From positions 1 to 19,006 of the forward strand of contig CADBNQ010000005.1 in the NCBI GenBank assembly GCA_902796045.1: a DNA stretch of 19,006 nucleotides, written 5' to 3'. Position numbers and translations under genes: made by a program. The stretch is from an uncultured Lachnospiraceae bacterium. Its GTDB lineage: Bacteria > Bacillota > Clostridia > Lachnospirales > Lachnospiraceae. The notes under the pieces are model-generated. The model saw only the letters and a list, made by a program, of their open reading frames with translations, was not told the origin of the DNA and did no database searches. Shown in pieces: positions 5,934-12,977 of the stretch (position 1 is its first letter; every line of letters starts with the position of its first letter).

Positions 5934-6773
5934 ATGTTAGTTAATTCCAGCTTATTATTTAAAAAAGCCCAGAAAGAACATTTTGCCATTCCTTCCGCCA
6001 ACTTCGTTGATATGGAAGGCATCAAGAATCATGTACAATGTGCCGAGGAGATGGGGCTTCCCCTGATCATCGCCATCGCCGAAAGCCATCTCGGAGATAA
6101 CATCAACCTTGAAGACGCTGCTCTGGTCGGCAGGAAATACGCAAAAGAAGCCAGCGTTCCGATCGTTCTTCATCTTGATCATGGAGAGAGTGTAGAAACA
6201 TGCAAGAAAGCAATCGACCTTGGCTTTACTTCTGTTATGATCGATGCTTCCACGAAAAGCTTTGAAGAGAATGTTGCCACAACAAGAGAAGTCGTTGAAT
6301 ATGCCCATGCCCGTGGTGTAGTTGTAGAGGCAGAAATCGGCCATGTTGCAAGCAACTTCAATATGAATGACACTGAAGCATTATACACAACCGCTGAAGA
6401 GGCTGCAGAGTTCGCAAAACAATCCGGATGTGATTCTCTGGCCATCTCCATCGGTACCGCACATGGTGTCTATAAGGCAAAAGCCATCCCGGAGATCAGT
6501 TTTGAAGCTCTCGCTTCCATCCGCGAAGCCACCGATGTCCCGCTTGTACTCCACGGCGGATCCGGATCAGGCGATGAGAACCTGAACCGGTGCGCAAGAG
6601 AAGGCATCTGCAAGGTCAATGTTTATACGGACCTTTATCTGGCTGCCCTGGAAGAATCCCAGACAGTGAAAGGAACCGGGGCCGCTGACTACATTGCTCT
6701 GGTCGCAGCCCTTAAGAAGGGAATGAATGACTGCCTGAAACACTACTATAAAGTATTTGAGACAAAGAATTGA
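5934..6773 (+). CDS. Class II ketose-bisphosphate aldolase with atypical active-site loop
   Basis: This 279-residue zinc-dependent aldolase barrel would cleave a ketose 1,6-bisphosphate into dihydroxyacetone phosphate and an aldehyde. Metal and catalytic residues are visible: Asp82-His83 in HLDHGES, Glu134 in EAEIG, His177 in GTAHG, His207 in LHGGSGSGDEN and Asn229 in KVNVYTD. In place of the usual GG-x-EDG loop after the Glu it has GHVASNFNMNDTEALYTT (136-153), unlike the housekeeping aldolase in this window, which keeps GGEEDG. The substrate could therefore be fructose-, tagatose- or sorbose-bisphosphate, or another ketose. The start follows AGGAGG, 18 bases after the YjbQ-like gene. It is the last gene of the operon, which ends in a strong terminator. 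KbaY/GatY-like tagatose-bisphosphate aldolase is the main alternative name. Confidence 0.88.
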   Translation: MLVNSSLLFKKAQKEHFAIPSANFVDMEGIKNHVQCAEEMGLPLIIAIAESHLGDNINLEDAALVGRKYAKEASVPIVLHLDHGESVETCKKAIDLGFTSVMIDASTKSFEENVATTREVVEYAHARGVVVEAEIGHVASNFNMNDTEALYTTAEEAAEFAKQSGCDSLAISIGTAHGVYKAKAIPEISFEALASIREATDVPLVLHGGSGSGDENLNRCAREGICKVNVYTDLYLAALEESQTVKGTGAADYIALVAALKKGMNDCLKHYYKVFETKN

Positions 6774-6783
6774 TCATAATAAA

Positions 6784-6808
6784 CGGCAGAGCGCAAACGG
6801 AGCTGCCG
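6784..6808 (+). other. Small hairpin after the aldolase stop
   Basis: CGGCAG (6784-6789) pairs with CTGCCG (6803-6808) around a 13-base loop. No T run follows. It may protect the 3' end or help the terminator just downstream. Confidence 0.3.
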
Positions 6809-6837
6809 GGAATGTCTTCGGCTTCCGTTGTTCCTCG

Positions 6838-6867
6838 AAAAAAAGGCTATTCATATAGCCTTTTTTT
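6838..6867. terminator. Bidirectional rho-independent terminator
   Basis: Seven A, GGCTAT, the loop TCAT, then ATAGCC and seven T form a perfect 13-bp stem. The T run serves the aldolase operon on the plus strand and the A run serves hpf, which converges from the minus strand. Confidence 0.92.
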
Positions 6868-6956
6868 CATGCGGTACAAAGTCAGCCTCAGGCATCCACC
6901 GGCAGCCCCTGCCTTACCCCGATAGCCCTGTTTAAAAAATACATCAGGGCATCTAT

Positions 6957-7484
6957 TTAAAACTCAGGCTCAATCAAACCATAGGTGCCATCTTTTCTCT
7001 TGTAGACAACATTCACCTCGAAACTCCTGGCATTACGGAACACATAGAAATCATGCCCCAGAAGCTCCATCTGCACACAGGCTTCCTCAGCATCCATCGG
7101 TTTGATGGCGAAACGTTTACTGCGCTTGATGGTGATGGCACCAGGATTATCAACATCCTCTTCCATAAACTCATCGGTAAAGGATCCTGCCCCTTTCCCG
7201 TGGGAAGTGATCTTTGTCTTATATTTACGGATCATCCTTTCAAGAACATCCACCGTCTGGTCGATCGAAACATACATATCATCACTTGACTGCTCAGCCC
7301 GGAGAATCGTCCCTTTCATAGGAATCGTTGCTTCGACAATCTGCCTGTTCCTCTGCATGCTCAATGTAATCTGTACCTCAGTATCAGGTGTAAAAAACTT
7401 ATCAAGCTTGCCGAACTTTGTGTTGACTGCTTCCTTTAAACTGTCTGATACCTTAAGATTCTTTCCATAAATGATGTAACGCAT
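6957..7484 (-). CDS. hpf: Long-form ribosome hibernation promoting factor
   Basis: This 175-residue protein binds the 30S decoding region in slow-growing cells and joins ribosomes into inactive 100S dimers. The N-terminal S30AE domain (about 1-98) begins MRYIIYGKNLKVSDSLKE and has the basic VLERMIRKYKTKI helix. An acidic linker (FMEEDVDN) leads to the C-terminal dimerisation domain (about 118-172) with AIKPMDAEEACVQMELLGHDFYVFRN and VVYKRKDGTYGLIEP, characteristic of the long form found in Firmicutes. The length is typical. AAAGGAG precedes the start. It is transcribed alone from an extended -10 promoter and ends at the shared terminator. The upstream intergenic region carries DnaA boxes. Confidence 0.96.
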   Translation of the reverse strand: MRYIIYGKNLKVSDSLKEAVNTKFGKLDKFFTPDTEVQITLSMQRNRQIVEATIPMKGTILRAEQSSDDMYVSIDQTVDVLERMIRKYKTKITSHGKGAGSFTDEFMEEDVDNPGAITIKRSKRFAIKPMDAEEACVQMELLGHDFYVFRNARSFEVNVVYKRKDGTYGLIEPEF

Positions 7485-7550
7485 AGGATCACACTCCTTT
7501 ATTATTTCTTCTCGGAATACTCAATTTCTTCTTTTCTTCCGATTGTGTTT

Positions 7551-7559
7551 AGTATAACA
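7551..7559 (-). promoter_or_regulatory. Extended -10 promoter of hpf
   Basis: On the minus strand TGT-TATACT (7559-7551) forms an extended -10 about 65 bases before the hpf start. No good -35 is seen at the right distance, which fits an extended -10 promoter. Confidence 0.5.
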
Positions 7560-7762
7560 CATATTCTTTCTGAGGGAAATAAATCCTCCCAAAAATCTCC
7601 TTCCTATTTGCAGAATTCTTTCAGATTTGAACGAAATATTAACAAATTGTTACAAGAATTTCGAATTTAATCTCCACCCATTTAATCCCAATTTTCAAAC
7701 TTTAACAAAACAGATGTTTCCCCTTGACGAAAAAATCCCTCCCCGCAATCCACAGGATGGGT

Positions 7763-7852
7763 TGTGGATAATGTGGATAGTTTTGTGGATAAGTCTGTTT
7801 TTAGGGCTTTTTAACCGTTTTTTCTGTGGATAATCTTCTCGAATTGTTCACA
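7763..7852. promoter_or_regulatory. Cluster of DnaA boxes
   Basis: TGTGGATAA, the exact complement of the DnaA box TTATCCACA, occurs at 7763-7771, 7784-7792 and 7825-7833. TGTGGATAG lies at 7772-7780, directly abutting the first box. All four have the same orientation. A degenerate copy in the opposite orientation, TTGTTCACA, lies at 7844-7852. Such density is normal at replication origins and at DnaA-binding clusters that titrate DnaA or control genes. No dnaA or dnaN is adjacent in this window. Confidence 0.8.
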
Positions 7853-8057
7853 AACAGTTTTTTACTGGTGAATTATTCCAAGCATTCATATGTCAAATTA
7901 TACAATTTGCACAATGATGATGGATATTCCCCTTCTTGTTTCAAAACTGAATAATGTGAAATTGACTACAAATTTAGTCCTTTTTTTGAAAATAGCAGTC
8001 AGAAACGCCGCCCGAAAAAGCAAATTTAAAACTTATAAAATATAGCGAAATTATTTC

Positions 8058-8086
8058 TTTATTTTTTCCCTGATTAAGCTTATAAT
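8058..8086 (+). promoter_or_regulatory. Likely promoter of fba-pgcA
   Basis: An exact TATAAT lies at 8081-8086 in very AT-rich DNA, 42 bases before the fba start. The -35 at a 17-base distance (TTTATT, 8058-8063) is poor, so the call rests on the -10 and position. Confidence 0.5.
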
Positions 8087-8128
8087 ACATAATATAACAA
8101 ATCATATAATTCAGGAGGTACTTTTATT

Positions 8129-8995
8129 ATGGCTTTAGTATCAGCAAAAGAAATGTTACAGAAGGCGAAAGCCGGACACTATGCAGTCGGAGCTTTCAAT
8201 ATTAACAACCTTGAGTGGACAAAGGCTATTCTTCTGACTGCCCAGGAGCAGCAGTCACCGGTAATCCTTGGTGTTTCCGAAGGAGCCGGCAAGTACATGT
8301 GCGGCTATAAAACTATTGTAGGAATGGTAAACGGCATGCTTGAAGAGCTTAACATCACAGTACCGGTCGCCCTTCATCTTGACCACGGTTCCTACGCAGG
8401 AGCCAAAGCCTGCATCGAAGCCGGATTCTCCAGCATCATGTTTGACGGATCATCACTTCCCTTTGATGAGAATGTTGAGAAGACCAAAGAGCTCGTTGCA
8501 ATCTGCAATGAAAAGGGCATGTCCATCGAAGCCGAAGTTGGTTCTATCGGCGGCGAAGAAGACGGTGTCGTAGGTATGGGCGAGTGTGCAGATCCCCAGG
8601 AATGCAAGACCATCGCAGATCTCGGCATTACCATGCTGGCTGCAGGTATCGGCAACATCCATGGCAAATATCCTGAAAACTGGGCAGGCTTACAGTTTGA
8701 CGTTCTTGACGCCATCCAGCAGCTGACCGGCGACATGCCTCTGGTACTGCATGGCGGAACAGGTATTCCGGATGAGATGATCAAGAAAGCAATCAGCCTC
8801 GGCGTTTCCAAGATCAACGTCAACACTGAGTGCCAGCTTGTCTTTGCAGAAGCTACCCGTCAGTATATCGAGGCAGGTAAGGATCAGCAGGGTAAAGGAT
8901 TTGATCCTCGTAAGCTGCTGGCTCCGGGTACAGAAGCAATCAAAGCAAAAGTAAAGGAAAAGATGGAAGTATTCGGCTCCATCGGCAAAGCCTGA
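8129..8995 (+). CDS. fba: Class II fructose-bisphosphate aldolase
   Basis: This 288-residue glycolytic enzyme cleaves fructose 1,6-bisphosphate to dihydroxyacetone phosphate and glyceraldehyde 3-phosphate. It closely follows the Bacillus FbaA pattern. Visible residues are Asp85-His86 in HLDHGSY, Glu136 in EAEVGSIGGEEDG with the intact class II loop, His178 in IGNIHGKYP, His208 in LHGGTGIPDE and the KINVNTEC stretch (228-235). The length is standard. AGGAGGT precedes the start by nine bases. It forms an operon with pgcA (22-base gap). It is clearly distinct from the aldolase at 5934, so the window holds a housekeeping and a specialised member of the family. Confidence 0.96.
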   Translation: MALVSAKEMLQKAKAGHYAVGAFNINNLEWTKAILLTAQEQQSPVILGVSEGAGKYMCGYKTIVGMVNGMLEELNITVPVALHLDHGSYAGAKACIEAGFSSIMFDGSSLPFDENVEKTKELVAICNEKGMSIEAEVGSIGGEEDGVVGMGECADPQECKTIADLGITMLAAGIGNIHGKYPENWAGLQFDVLDAIQQLTGDMPLVLHGGTGIPDEMIKKAISLGVSKINVNTECQLVFAEATRQYIEAGKDQQGKGFDPRKLLAPGTEAIKAKVKEKMEVFGSIGKA

Positions 8996-9017
8996 TCTGC
9001 GAAAGGAGATTCGAAGA

Positions 9018-10700
9018 ATGTATCAGGATGAGTATAAACGCTGGCTTGCCGCAGATCTTGAAGACTGCGATCTGAAGCCTGAATTAATGAAGATCAAAGA
9101 CAATGACACTGAGATTGCGGACCGGTTCGCAGTAGCTCTGAAGTTCGGAACAGCGGGCTTGCGTGGTGTACTCGGGGCAGGAACCAACCGTATGAATATC
9201 TACGTTGTTCGTCAGGCCACACAGGGCCTTGCCAACTGGGTCAGGACCCAGGGAGGCAGCCAGACAGTTGCCATTGCTTACGACAGCCGTTTGAAGAGCG
9301 ATGTTTTTGCAAAGACTGCTGCCAGCGTGCTTGCCGCCAACGGGATCAATGTCCGTATTTACGATGCCCTGATGCCTGTTCCTGCACTATCCTTTGCCAC
9401 CCGCTATTATAAATGCAACGCCGGTATTATGGTGACAGCCTCCCATAATCCTTCCATCTATAATGGCTATAAAGCCTACGGGCCCGACGGCTGCCAGATG
9501 ACAGATGATGCTGCCGCCATCGTCTATGAAGAGATCCAGAAAACAGACGTCCTGACAGGAGCGAAAACGATGTCTTTTGCCAGGGCGGTCAATGAGGGGA
9601 TCATCAAATATGTAGATGACGAGTGCAAAGAAGGATTATACAGTTCAATCGAGGCATGCCAGGTTCGTCCGGGCCTTTGCAAAACAGCCGGTCTGCAGCT
9701 GGTTTACAGCCCGCTGAACGGTACCGGTCTGGTTCCGGTCACAACTGTGTTAAAACATATGGGCATCGAAGATGTCACCATCGTCAAGGAGCAGGAGTAT
9801 CCTAACGGTTACTTTACCACCTGCAGCTATCCGAATCCGGAGATTTTTGACGCATTAAAGCTTGGCCTTGAGTGTGCACGCGAGACAGGTGCTGACCTGA
9901 TGCTGGCAACAGACCCTGATGCTGACCGGGTAGGCATCGCCATTAAGTGCGAAGATGGCAGCTACGAGCTGGTCAGCGGCAACGAGGTGGGTGTTCTCCT
10001 TCTTGATTACATCTGTGCAGGGCGTATTGAAAAGGGAACCATGCCTGAGAAACCTGTGGCAGTGAAGTCTATCGTTTCCACCCCTCTGGCTGATGCCGTG
10101 GCCGCACACTATGGTGTGGAGATGCGCAATGTGCTCACCGGTTTCAAGTGGATCGGAGACCAGATTGCCCGTCTTGAAGCAGACGGGGAAGTAGACCGCT
10201 TCATCTTCGGTTTTGAAGAGAGCTACGGCTATCTGGCCGGCCCCTATGTAAGAGATAAAGATGCTGTCGTAGGTTCCATGCTGATCTGCGAGATGGCAGC
10301 CTATTACAGAAGTATCGGAAGTTCCATCAAGCAGCGTCTTGAGGAGATCTATGCAGAGTACGGCCGCTACCTCAACAAGGTAGACAGCTTTGAATTCCCG
10401 GGACTTACAGGGATGGATAAGATGGCAGGCATCATGGATTCTCTTCGGAATGAACCGCCGGCTTCTTTCGATGCATACAAGGTAACAGAGTTTATTGATT
10501 ATAAAGACACAGCATCTACCGGGCTTCCGGGCGCCAATGTGCTGCGTTTCAACCTGGACGGCGGTGCTTCCGTTATCGTCCGCCCATCCGGAACAGAGCC
10601 TAAGATCAAAACCTACTTCACTACTTTAGGTAAGGACCTTACCGAAGCTCAGGCTCAGAAGGATGAACTTGCAGCTTCACTGGCTCCACTGTTTGCATAA
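9018..10700 (+). CDS. pgcA: Alpha-phosphoglucomutase/phosphomannomutase
   Basis: This 560-residue enzyme of the phosphohexomutase superfamily interconverts glucose 1- and 6-phosphate (and often mannose phosphates), linking glycolysis to glycogen and cell-wall precursors. Four domains are seen in order: the N-terminal GTAGLRG substrate loop (44-50), the phosphoserine motif TASHNPS with Ser142, the magnesium site ATDPDADRVG (Asp299, 301, 303), the sugar loop GFEESYGYLAG (about 398-408) and the C-terminal phosphate loop RPSGTEPKIKTYF (522-534). Length and motifs fit the PgcA type of Firmicutes rather than ManB. The start follows AAAGGAG. It shares the fba transcript, and a long hairpin lies about 40 bases after the stop. 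Confidence 0.93.
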   Translation: MYQDEYKRWLAADLEDCDLKPELMKIKDNDTEIADRFAVALKFGTAGLRGVLGAGTNRMNIYVVRQATQGLANWVRTQGGSQTVAIAYDSRLKSDVFAKTAASVLAANGINVRIYDALMPVPALSFATRYYKCNAGIMVTASHNPSIYNGYKAYGPDGCQMTDDAAAIVYEEIQKTDVLTGAKTMSFARAVNEGIIKYVDDECKEGLYSSIEACQVRPGLCKTAGLQLVYSPLNGTGLVPVTTVLKHMGIEDVTIVKEQEYPNGYFTTCSYPNPEIFDALKLGLECARETGADLMLATDPDADRVGIAIKCEDGSYELVSGNEVGVLLLDYICAGRIEKGTMPEKPVAVKSIVSTPLADAVAAHYGVEMRNVLTGFKWIGDQIARLEADGEVDRFIFGFEESYGYLAGPYVRDKDAVVGSMLICEMAAYYRSIGSSIKQRLEEIYAEYGRYLNKVDSFEFPGLTGMDKMAGIMDSLRNEPPASFDAYKVTEFIDYKDTASTGLPGANVLRFNLDGGASVIVRPSGTEPKIKTYFTTLGKDLTEAQAQKDELAASLAPLFA

Positions 10701-10740
10701 GTAATATTACATCATAGTATTTATTACATAAGAATTCAAA

Positions 10741-10810
10741 AAGGGGTGTCAGCAGTTACGATCTGCCCATTTATTTACAATGGACAAGAAGCGTACTGCC
10801 GGCGCCCCTT
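10741..10810. terminator. Long paired element between pgcA and gldA, probable bidirectional terminator
   Basis: AAGGGGTGTCAGCAGT (10741-10756) can pair with ACTGCCGGCGCCCCTT (10795-10810): 16 positions with two G-U pairs (on the plus-strand RNA) and one mismatch. Inside the 38-base loop CCATT (10767-10771) pairs with AATGG (10779-10783). On the plus strand CTATTTTG follows the stem. On the minus strand the stem ends in TTTTTG. Both convergent genes (pgcA and gldA) could end here. The stem and loop are larger than usual for an intrinsic terminator, so another structured role is possible. Confidence 0.6.
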
Positions 10811-10862
10811 CTATTTTGTCCTGGTCTCTGATGCAGAGCCTGTACGTCTCTGCTCCTCAGAC

Positions 10863-11969
10863 TCAGGGCATATCTTTAGTAAACCATCGCTTCCCCAGCC
10901 TGTCAACCTCAATCATGGCCTCAAAGACCAGGTCCGGGGTGACGGTCACAGGCTCATTTTTGCTGTGACCCTTAGGATCTGCGGCCACCATGGCCGCTTT
11001 CTTCAGTTTCTCGTCCTCAGCCTCCGACAGACCGATCTCCTCCAGAGTAACAGGCAGCCCCACACTGTGGCAGAAATCAAAAACCTTCCTGACAAGTGCT
11101 TCTTCTCTCTTCTCGACAATCATCTGACAGAGCGTCCCGAAAGCTACCTTCTCCCCGTGATAATACGCATCACATTCCTTCACATGGGTCAGCCCCTTAT
11201 TAATGGCATGCGCCAGAGCCAGGCCTCCGCTCTCAAAGCCCAGCCCGGACAAAAGGGTGTTCACCTCCACAATCCGCTCCACAGCCAGGCTGCATTTCTT
11301 CTGCTCCGCATCCTTTCTGGCCTGCAGACCGAACTCCAGCAATGTATTGAAACAGCTTTCGGCCAGGGCTGCCGCTGCCACAGTGGTATAACCTCCGGCC
11401 GGATTCTTTGCCGAGGTAGCCAGACAGGCAGAGGTTTCAAAATAGGTGGCCAGGGCGTCTCCCATCCCTGAAACCAGAAGCCGGACCGGAGCCCGGGCTA
11501 TCACTTCAGAATCTACCAGAACCAGGTCGGGACTTCCCGGCAGCTGAAGAGTCCGCAGTGACACACCTTCTTCTGAATACAGGACCGCCCGCCCTGCAGT
11601 GGGGGCATCTGTGGCCGCTATGGTAGGGCAGATGACCACCGGAAGTGCCAGCTTAACCGCAACCAGCTTGGCAGTGTCCATGACTTTCCCTCCGCCTGCG
11701 CCAATCATATAATCACAGTCTGCTTCCCGGGCAAGTCCGGCCAGTCTGTCTACCTCCTTTTCTGTGCACTCACCGGCAAAAATCAGGATGCATACATCAA
11801 TCCCCTTCTCTTTAAAACTGTTCTGTATGATCTTCCCGAAACGTTCTTCCCCTCCACGGCTCAGAATCATGCAGGGTTTGCTGCCAAAAGCATGTGTAAA
11901 AGCAGCGATCTCTTTCAATACATTTTTACCCTGGATATACCTTTTCGGACTGACAAATTTATAATACAT
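10863..11969 (-). CDS. gldA: Glycerol dehydrogenase, NAD-dependent, zinc family
   Basis: This 368-residue cytosolic enzyme of the iron/zinc polyol dehydrogenase superfamily oxidises glycerol to dihydroxyacetone, or reduces dihydroxyacetone in fermentation. The NAD site AGGGKVMDTAK (91-101) is clear. Metal ligands Asp171 (GMGDALATYFE), His254 (LAHAINKGLTH) and His271 (YYHGEKVAFG) match the glycerol dehydrogenase positions. Length and the opening YYKFVSPKRYIQGK are typical. GGAGG lies upstream of the start, and a good sigma-A promoter lies further upstream. It is a single-gene unit, convergent with pgcA and divergent from thyA. Activity on other 1,2-diols or hydroxyacetone is known in the family and cannot be excluded. 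Confidence 0.93.
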   Translation of the reverse strand: MYYKFVSPKRYIQGKNVLKEIAAFTHAFGSKPCMILSRGGEERFGKIIQNSFKEKGIDVCILIFAGECTEKEVDRLAGLAREADCDYMIGAGGGKVMDTAKLVAVKLALPVVICPTIAATDAPTAGRAVLYSEEGVSLRTLQLPGSPDLVLVDSEVIARAPVRLLVSGMGDALATYFETSACLATSAKNPAGGYTTVAAAALAESCFNTLLEFGLQARKDAEQKKCSLAVERIVEVNTLLSGLGFESGGLALAHAINKGLTHVKECDAYYHGEKVAFGTLCQMIVEKREEALVRKVFDFCHSVGLPVTLEEIGLSEAEDEKLKKAAMVAADPKGHSKNEPVTVTPDLVFEAMIEVDRLGKRWFTKDMP

Positions 11970-11993
11970 TATTTCCCGCCTCCTTCTCTTCTC

Positions 11994-12022
11994 ATTGTAA
12001 TTAATACAAAGCGGAAAGTCAA
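11994..12022 (-). promoter_or_regulatory. Sigma-A promoter of gldA
   Basis: On the minus strand TTGACT (12022-12017), a 17-base spacer and TACAAT (11999-11994) lie about 25-30 bases before the gldA start, giving a short leader with GGAGG. Confidence 0.75.
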
Positions 12023-12033
12023 ATATGTGCCCG

Positions 12034-12049
12034 GAAGGCCGGGGCCTTC
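12034..12049. promoter_or_regulatory. Palindrome GAAGGCC-GG-GGCCTTC between divergent promoters
   Basis: A perfect 7-bp inverted repeat with a 2-base centre lies between the gldA and thyA promoters, just upstream of both -35 elements. It is GC-rich against AT-rich surroundings. It could be an operator or a hairpin; nothing links it to a known regulator. Confidence 0.3.
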
Positions 12050-12063
12050 ATGCGGCTTAAAAA

Positions 12064-12092
12064 TTGAATTCGATGCTTGTTTATGATACAAT
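12064..12092 (+). promoter_or_regulatory. Promoter of thyA and the HAD phosphatase gene
   Basis: TTGAAT (12064-12069), a 17-base spacer and TACAAT (12087-12092), with TGA directly before the -10 giving an extended -10. GGGGG (12104-12108) is the likely ribosome site, 12 bases before the ATG. Confidence 0.7.
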
Positions 12093-12120
12093 GTTGTATA
12101 AAAGGGGGTAATAGATTGAT

Positions 12121-12966
12121 ATGACAAAAGCTGATCATTATTTATATCAGGATATCCGCAATATTCAGAAGAACGGATACAAAGACGTGAATCCTCGGCC
12201 GAAGTATGCAGACGGAACCCCGGCTTATACCATCTCTGTTAATCAGGTCTTTAGAAGATATGATCTGGCTTCAGGGGAGTTTCCTCTGCTTACCCTTCGG
12301 CCTGTCGCCATAAAGACCGGCATCAGGGAGATCTTTGCCATCTACCAGAAGGGCACCCATATCCTGTCGGAGATGAGAGACCTGGGAATCGGATGGTGGG
12401 ATGACTGGGACATCGGCGATGGAACCATCGGTCACCGCTATGGTTATACCGTCACCCAGTATGACCTGATGCATCGTCTTCTTGAGGACATAAAAAAAGA
12501 CCCTTACGGGAGGCGGAAGGTCATGTCCCTCTGGCAGGAGGATCACCTGCGGGAAACACCTGGTCTGGCACCCTGTGCCTTCCTGACCATGTGGAATGTA
12601 AGAGGTCAGTATCTTGACATGACCCTGATTCAGCGGTCCGGCGACATGCTCACTGCTTCCGGGGCAGGGGGGATCAATGAAGTTCAGTACGCCTGTCTGC
12701 TCCTGATGGTGGCAAGGCATACCGGATACCTTCCCGGCGTATTTGTCCATTTTGTTCAGAATGAACAGATCTATGACCGCCACTTCGAGCAGGCTGATGA
12801 GCTGATCCGCCGTTATGAGGCGATGGAAAAGAAAGAATCCGGCTCCGATCCTGTCATCCTTCTGAAGGATACAGCCGATGATTTCTTTAAAATGACCATA
12901 GATGATTTTGAAATCCGGGATTATGATCCCGTCAGACCCCAGTTAAAGTTTGAACTGGGAATATGA
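12121..12966 (+). CDS. thyA: Divergent thymidylate synthase, ThyA family
   Basis: This 281-residue enzyme is expected to methylate dUMP to dTMP with methylene-tetrahydrofolate. It resembles the B. subtilis ThyA/phage phi3T branch more than E. coli ThyA: DGTPAYTISV (31-40), a GTIGHRYGY segment (101-109) and IDDFEIRDYDP near the end. Catalytic Cys152 lies in LAPCAFLTMW. Gln171-Arg172-Ser173 and Asp175 lie in QRSGDM, and the uracil-binding Asn186 in GINEVQY. Two departures are visible: three extra residues between the Asp and Asn (GDMLTASGAGGIN), and VQNEQIYDRH (212-221) where the family has GD-x-H-x-Y, so the conserved His is Gln216 while Tyr218 remains. The overall fold and the Cys argue for a working enzyme. 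A phosphatase gene follows 11 bases later. No dihydrofolate reductase gene is adjacent. Confidence 0.85.
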   Translation: MTKADHYLYQDIRNIQKNGYKDVNPRPKYADGTPAYTISVNQVFRRYDLASGEFPLLTLRPVAIKTGIREIFAIYQKGTHILSEMRDLGIGWWDDWDIGDGTIGHRYGYTVTQYDLMHRLLEDIKKDPYGRRKVMSLWQEDHLRETPGLAPCAFLTMWNVRGQYLDMTLIQRSGDMLTASGAGGINEVQYACLLLMVARHTGYLPGVFVHFVQNEQIYDRHFEQADELIRRYEAMEKKESGSDPVILLKDTADDFFKMTIDDFEIRDYDPVRPQLKFELGI

Positions 12967-12977
12967 GGAACTGACTG

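Larger units (their letters stand above)
7485..8128. other. Large AT-rich intergenic region between hpf and fba
   Basis: This 644-base gap between divergent genes holds the two gene promoters near its edges and a DnaA-box cluster in the middle. Weak dyads also occur, such as TTTCAAAA (7939-7946) with TTTTGAAA (7984-7991) enclosing GACTA-N6-TAGTC (7964-7979). The part from about 8020 to 8110 is very AT-rich. No convincing protein gene or known structured RNA was recognised. Confidence 0.7.

Noticed and set aside
7627..7833. Open frame of 68 codons in the hpf-fba gap
   Set aside because: Its C-terminal half is simply the translation of the DnaA-box repeats (LWIMWIVLWI), it has no ribosome binding site, and the rest is AT-rich low-complexity sequence.
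7964..7987. GACTA-N6-TAGTC followed by seven T, terminator-like
   Set aside because: The stem is only 5 bp and mostly A-T, and no gene lies upstream on the plus strand to be terminated; kept only as a weak dyad in the intergenic note.
10746..11471. Plus-strand open frame of 241 codons over gldA
   Set aside because: It lies antisense to a clear glycerol dehydrogenase gene, has no family features and begins inside the hairpin element.
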